NCBI RefSeq assembly: GCF_029223185.1
Contig: NZ_JARHUG010000005.1
Location: forward strand, 124,001-188,000
Direction of reading: 5' to 3'
Source: Aliiglaciecola sp. CAU 1673
GTDB taxonomy: Bacteria > Pseudomonadota > Gammaproteobacteria > Enterobacterales > Alteromonadaceae
Length of the DNA stretch: 64,000 bases
Within the stretch, counting starts at the first letter, position 1, and the number at the start of each line of letters is the position of its first letter. This document shows, one piece after another, positions 59,900 through 64,000 of this stretch. The notes beneath the pieces were generated by a model. That model worked only from the letters and a program-made list of their open reading frames with translations. It did no database searches and was not told where the DNA came from. The position numbers and the translations under genes are program-made.

Positions 59900-62674
59900 T
59901 CAAATACCGTCCTCGGTACGGGTCAGCGCCAGATCATAGAGGGTGAGCAGTTTCTCATCTTCCTGTAAAGTCGTTTCAGGCAACTTGTTGGCAATATCGA
60001 TTATGCTTTGGTAGTCCTTGGCTGCCCATGCCGCGCGGAAACCGGCGCGTAGCACCTCAAGGCGCGATTCCTTGATCTTGCGACCTGTGAACGCCTTGTA
60101 GGTCTCGAATTCCTTGAGCAGCGCCTTCTCGCGCTTCTTCTCCAGGTCCTGCGCCTTGTTCGGGTCGGGCACGTACCAGCGATCCTTGGCCCTGGACCTC
60201 ATCACTGGGTGACTTTTATCGAGCCCACGACAGTCGTGGAAGTTCTTGGATAAATAGTTGGAAATCTGATTTGGAACGTCACCGTCGCCGTCATATCGCA
60301 GGAAGTTGTCTTCAAGGAGATCGTCCAGCTCCGGAATGATCTCGCCCTTGCGCTTGGCCGACCCGATCTGCGGAATGTACTCGGGGTGAATCTCCGATCG
60401 AGTCGATGGGCGCTTGAGCAGGAAGTTGGTCAGCCAGTCGATGGCGCTACGTTCGTCAGAAACGAACAACTCCGCTTGCTTCACCTGCGGTATGCGCGAC
60501 CGCGCCTTTTCGTACTCGACCAGCTGTTCGGGCAAGAACACCATGCCGTCCATCTCGCGGAAACGAACGGGTAGTTCAGCCAAAAACTCCGGCGTCGAGA
60601 TTGGCACCATCGCGCCGTGGCGGATGAACCAAGACGCCATGCGGTCGTAGATGCGACGAGGGTCGCGCTCTACGATGTTCAGAAGCTCCTGCGGGTACCC
60701 AGACGTGACTTTCACGGCAGGCAGCTGCTTCAAGTGCGTCTGCACGAAGTCCCAAGCCGAATCCACGGTCGGGCCATCGCGATTGAATCTGTCTTCGAGG
60801 CCGCCATTTGGCTTGTACGCAGAGATCACCAAATCCTGCTTCACTGCCGTGGTCGACGTGACCTGCCGGTAGCTACCCTGCACCTTGTCGAGCGCAGTAA
60901 CCTCCGCCACTACGAATCCAGCTTGCTGCAATGCCACCTGTATGGCGTTCCATACTGCTGCTTTACTGTTGGAGAAGACCACCGTCATCCAGCGTCCGGG
61001 CTTGAGGACGCGGTAATACTCGGCGAAGCAGCGCTGCATCAGGTGCTGGTATTCCGGAAGCGCCTTATTCTTGAATTTATCGACAATGGCTTCCGGCTTC
61101 GCATCCGTGACCACTCCGTGCCACGCCTCGACAAGGAAATTTAGGTCAGCGTAGTAAATGTTCTCTCCGAACGGCGGGTCGGTGAAAACGTAATCAATAC
61201 TCTGGTCACGAAGGGGTAATCCAGCAGCGGTTCCGGTGTTGATCGCTGCGTAATTTGGTGCAGTCCTGTAGGCGCCAAATGCCTTTATCAAGCGATCAAG
61301 CTTCCCACTAAGGTTGTACTGTGGGCTGCACTCCGCGTGTTGCGACGCTACGTAGTAGACGCCGTTAAGTGCACGATTCACCTGTGAGAAGTGGGACGGA
61401 CTGTATCTATTTAGAACCGAGAAACCCCAGATCGATTGTTCAATGAAGAACAAGAGCATTTCGCGAATACGTTTATCCGGATGCGCGTTGGCCTTTGTCC
61501 ACAAAGCAGCAAGGGCGTGCCCAGCACGAGGCAAAAAAAAGTGGTGGACGCTCGAAAAGCCCTTCGGCTCGATTCGCGAGCCGTGATACATCTGCTCAAT
61601 AGGAAAGCGAACTGTAGGCATACCGGCCGGCAGCGGCATTGCATCGATCTTTGCCAAAACAGCCAGATCGTCTTGGTCGACCTGTTTTTCTCGCCGAACC
61701 CCTCCCGCAACATAAGACATCACTGACGGACGAAACTTAACGCGCTTCCATGTTTCGCCAGTCGCAGGGTCGACTCGAGACTCGAGAACCCGGTCAAGGT
61801 TGTCTTTGTTCACGTCTGCTCCGCAGTGCGGACAAGGAAAGGTGTCCCTTACTCTCTTACTGTCCTCGTCTAGGGCCTCGTCGATGAAGTTGATTTCACC
61901 TGCGCAATGCGGGCACGTGAAAACCTCACTCCAGACCGTGAATTCGACTCTGCCTTTGGTTTTGCCGTCCGTGTGCGTCGTCTCATACATCCAGCCAATT
62001 TCCTGCTCAACTTCCTTAAGCAGTTGTTTTCCGGCCTTGGCAAATGCGTCTACGTCGAACGGCAGGTTGTAGTTAGCTGCGATAAAGGTGGCTGCTGGCG
62101 ACAGGTCATTCAGGATGACGCGCCGAGCACCCCATTTAGGTACTAACTTACCTTGCTTCTTCCATTCGGTTTCCAATTCATGCCGATAGGATGATGGTGC
62201 CGATCCGCACCACTGGGCAGCTACACCGGTCATGCCAGAGCCACCAAAGCCGTCGAGCACGATGTCACCTGGCTCCGTGTAATGCAGGATGGACGGGACG
62301 ATCGCGAGGTGCGGCACCTTGGTGTGATACGAATGCGCCTTGTAAAGCTGATCTGTCTTGCCGACCGAGACGTCGATGGTCTGCGGCTCGCGGCTGTACT
62401 TCACGCTGGGGTCGTAAGGCTTGCCGTAGTGACGCACGAAGTCTTCAAGGAAGGGGTTCGGGCATGCGGTGTAGTAAGGTGGGTCCGACATCGCGAGAAT
62501 CGCCTCGTCTGTACCCTGCGGAAATCCCTCGATCTTGCGGAACGCCGGATCTTTCAGCTTCTCGGCCAGCAGCTTGGTGAAGTGCTCGCGTCGGGCTTGC
62601 TCGCTGGGAAATGTCTGGCCAAGGCATTCGACCGGGCCTGTCTTGGCAGCGTGGTTTTGGAAAAGATCACTCAT
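59900..62674 (-). CDS. DNA methyltransferase, PglXI-like, full length
   Basis: A 924-residue methyltransferase. In order: AMSDPPYYT (about residue 62), the SAM motif DGFGGSGMTGVA (about 140), two zinc-ribbon pairs CPHC (about 254) and CPHC (about 279), and a second catalytic-type motif DPPFGENIYY (about 499), then a long C-terminal part with RYDGDGDVP and DRWYVPDPNKAQDLEKKREK. The DPPY and FxGxG-type motifs indicate an amino-methylating N6-adenine or N4-cytosine enzyme. Probably the PglXI of a BREX type 3 locus by position. Its C-terminal half is closely similar to the partial gene next upstream. Gap of 22 bp to the AlbA gene. Confidence 0.85.
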   Translation of the reverse strand: MSDLFQNHAAKTGPVECLGQTFPSEQARREHFTKLLAEKLKDPAFRKIEGFPQGTDEAILAMSDPPYYTACPNPFLEDFVRHYGKPYDPSVKYSREPQTIDVSVGKTDQLYKAHSYHTKVPHLAIVPSILHYTEPGDIVLDGFGGSGMTGVAAQWCGSAPSSYRHELETEWKKQGKLVPKWGARRVILNDLSPAATFIAANYNLPFDVDAFAKAGKQLLKEVEQEIGWMYETTHTDGKTKGRVEFTVWSEVFTCPHCAGEINFIDEALDEDSKRVRDTFPCPHCGADVNKDNLDRVLESRVDPATGETWKRVKFRPSVMSYVAGGVRREKQVDQDDLAVLAKIDAMPLPAGMPTVRFPIEQMYHGSRIEPKGFSSVHHFFLPRAGHALAALWTKANAHPDKRIREMLLFFIEQSIWGFSVLNRYSPSHFSQVNRALNGVYYVASQHAECSPQYNLSGKLDRLIKAFGAYRTAPNYAAINTGTAAGLPLRDQSIDYVFTDPPFGENIYYADLNFLVEAWHGVVTDAKPEAIVDKFKNKALPEYQHLMQRCFAEYYRVLKPGRWMTVVFSNSKAAVWNAIQVALQQAGFVVAEVTALDKVQGSYRQVTSTTAVKQDLVISAYKPNGGLEDRFNRDGPTVDSAWDFVQTHLKQLPAVKVTSGYPQELLNIVERDPRRIYDRMASWFIRHGAMVPISTPEFLAELPVRFREMDGMVFLPEQLVEYEKARSRIPQVKQAELFVSDERSAIDWLTNFLLKRPSTRSEIHPEYIPQIGSAKRKGEIIPELDDLLEDNFLRYDGDGDVPNQISNYLSKNFHDCRGLDKSHPVMRSRAKDRWYVPDPNKAQDLEKKREKALLKEFETYKAFTGRKIKESRLEVLRAGFRAAWAAKDYQSIIDIANKLPETTLQEDEKLLTLYDLALTRTEDGI

Positions 62675-64000
62675 TAAACTTCTTCCGTTCTGGTCAGCGC
62701 GAGGTCATAGAGGGTGAGTAGCTTCTCGTCCTCTTGCAGCGCTTCATCGGGCACCTTCTTCGCGATATCGATGATCGTCTGGTAATCCTTGGCGGCCCAT
62801 GCCGCGTGGAAGCCTGCACGAAGCGCCTCCAGTCGGAACTCCTTCAGACGCCGGCCAGTAAAGGCACGGTATTGGTCAAACTCCTTGAGCAGCGCCTTCT
62901 CGCGCTTCTTCTCCAAGTCCTGTGCTTTGTTCGGGTCGGGCACGTACCAGCGATCCTTGGCCTTGGCCACCAGTGCAGGGCTGTTCTTGTCCAGCCCGCG
63001 AAGATCCTTGTAGTTGGTCGAGAGATAACTATGAATCTGGCTCGGAACCTCACCCGTGCCGTCGTACTCGATAAAGTTATCTTCGAGTAAGGCGGAAAGC
63101 TCTGGCTTTGATTCGTGCTTTTTCCAACCTGCACCCAACTGGCTGATGAAATCAGTATGAATCTCCTGATATGTTGAAGGTCGCCGCTTCAAGAAATCTG
63201 CCAACCAATCAATTGCGCTGCGCTCATCGGAAACGAACATTTCCATCTGAGGCGCGACTGCGACTTGCATCCTTTTCTTGTCATATTCAGAAACCTGATC
63301 AGGCAGAAAAATCATCCCATCCCGCTCAACAAAGCGCTGCAACAGGCCTGCCTGAAATTCATGCGTGGACATGGGAACCGGGACATTGTGCCGAATAAAC
63401 CACGCAACCATTCGATCGAAGATAATCCTCGGATCTCGCTCAGCTATGAACTCCAAACTGCCATTTCGTACCTTTACGGTTGGTAGATAACTCAAATGGG
63501 TTCGAACAAAGTCCCAAACTGAGTCCTCTGTCCCGCCGGAGGATGCAAATCTATTCTCAAGTCCACCATTAGGTTTATATGCAGAAATAACAAGATCTTG
63601 CTTGACTGCAATGGTTGAAATGTAGGCGTTGATACTTCCCTGCTTCTTATCGAGCGCCGAGACATTAGCAACAATGAACCCGGCCTCAGATATGGCAGTT
63701 TGAATATTATTCCAAACCGAAGCCTTCGTATTAGAGAACTCCACAGTCATCCAACGACCTGGCTTCAGAATGCGATAGGCCTCCTTGAAACAAGTCGTCA
63801 TTATTTGACGGTACTCGTTGGCACCTTTTCCCTGAATGTCGTTTTCAATGGCTTCTGTCTTATTGTTCGTGCGCACCTTTAGCCATGCTTCCCAGAGGAA
63901 GCTCATTTCCGAATAATTGATATTTGCGCCGAAAGGCGGATCAATAAAAACATAGTCCAAAGAGTTGGAATCAATATCCAAGACTGATGTCGATGACGTA
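62674..64000 (-). CDS. Second, paralogous DNA methyltransferase, C-terminal part
   Basis: The frame is open to the window edge without a stop; about 441 residues are visible, from just before the DPPFGANINY motif to the end. This corresponds to residues from about 485 on of the neighbouring methyltransferase, so some 480 residues lie outside. It shares long blocks with that protein, for example PGRWMTVEFSNTKASVWN and AKDRWYVPDPNKAQDLEKK. The stop overlaps the next start (1 bp). The 5' part visible here is more AT-rich than the shared 3' part. Whether the N-terminal half is complete cannot be seen. Confidence 0.85.
   Translation of the reverse strand, partial: TSSTSVLDIDSNSLDYVFIDPPFGANINYSEMSFLWEAWLKVRTNNKTEAIENDIQGKGANEYRQIMTTCFKEAYRILKPGRWMTVEFSNTKASVWNNIQTAISEAGFIVANVSALDKKQGSINAYISTIAVKQDLVISAYKPNGGLENRFASSGGTEDSVWDFVRTHLSYLPTVKVRNGSLEFIAERDPRIIFDRMVAWFIRHNVPVPMSTHEFQAGLLQRFVERDGMIFLPDQVSEYDKKRMQVAVAPQMEMFVSDERSAIDWLADFLKRRPSTYQEIHTDFISQLGAGWKKHESKPELSALLEDNFIEYDGTGEVPSQIHSYLSTNYKDLRGLDKNSPALVAKAKDRWYVPDPNKAQDLEKKREKALLKEFDQYRAFTGRRLKEFRLEALRAGFHAAWAAKDYQTIIDIAKKVPDEALQEDEKLLTLYDLALTRTEEV

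Overview
The window looks like a chromosomal segment of a marine-type gammaproteobacterium, most likely of the Alteromonadales (Alteromonadaceae-like). Evidence is the order prmA-dusB-fis-purH-purD, the divergent epmB/efp pair followed by epmA, groES-groEL behind a sigma-32-type promoter, aroQ-accB-accC, and several families common in that order (DUF3016, DUF3019, MipA/OmpV, large periplasmic S9 and S10 peptidases, multidomain GGDEF/EAL proteins). The genus cannot be fixed from the sequence alone.

Layout. 1-12.9 kb: end of an unrecognised protein; a periplasmic solute-binding-like protein, an S9 peptidase lipoprotein, ApbE, PrpE, a MarR regulator divergent from a small membrane protein with a 9-bp inverted-repeat operator between them, CsaA, a cupin, a family-2 glycosyltransferase, an SbtA-type transporter and an outer-membrane protein. 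12.9-16.1 kb: a group II intron in the minus orientation. Its maturase (RT plus HNH) is followed by about 0.8 kb of extra DNA carrying a DUF2188 gene before domain V. 16.1-16.7 kb: AT-rich non-coding DNA with hairpins and a short tandem repeat. 16.7-28 kb: groEL-groES, gamma-glutamyltransferase, fxsA, cutA-dsbD, and a 1520-residue two-component-propeller/PAS/GGDEF/EAL sensor. 28.3-39 kb: aroQ-accB-accC, a methyltransferase, an S10 peptidase, prmA, dusB-fis, purH-purD. 39-44 kb: a MipA-DUF3019-response regulator-histidine kinase operon, DUF3016, two unrecognised small proteins and a YjfB-type putative motility protein behind a very good sigma-28 (FliA) promoter. 44-52 kb: epmB/efp/epmA (EF-P and its lysylation), rep helicase, a GAF-GAF-GGDEF-EAL protein with a degenerate EAL domain, and a cytochrome c5.

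52.2 kb to the end: a tRNA-Arg(CCG) gene marks the edge of a GC-richer accessory island. All island genes are on the minus strand and most overlap by about 4 bp. In transcription order they are: a partial DNA methyltransferase running off the window, a second full-length paralogous methyltransferase, an AlbA-domain/ATPase-type protein, an SNF2-like helicase, a PglZ-domain protein and a BrxA-like protein. The order methylase, helicase, PglZ, BrxA matches the distal half of a BREX type 3 phage-defence locus. The departures from the standard set are the tandem methyltransferases and the extra AlbA gene; BrxF and BrxC would be expected just beyond position 64000.

The most interesting parts are this modified BREX-3-like locus at tRNA-Arg, the cargo-bearing group II intron, an 11-bp tandem repeat inside the AlbA gene, and the sigma-28 promoter of the YjfB gene.
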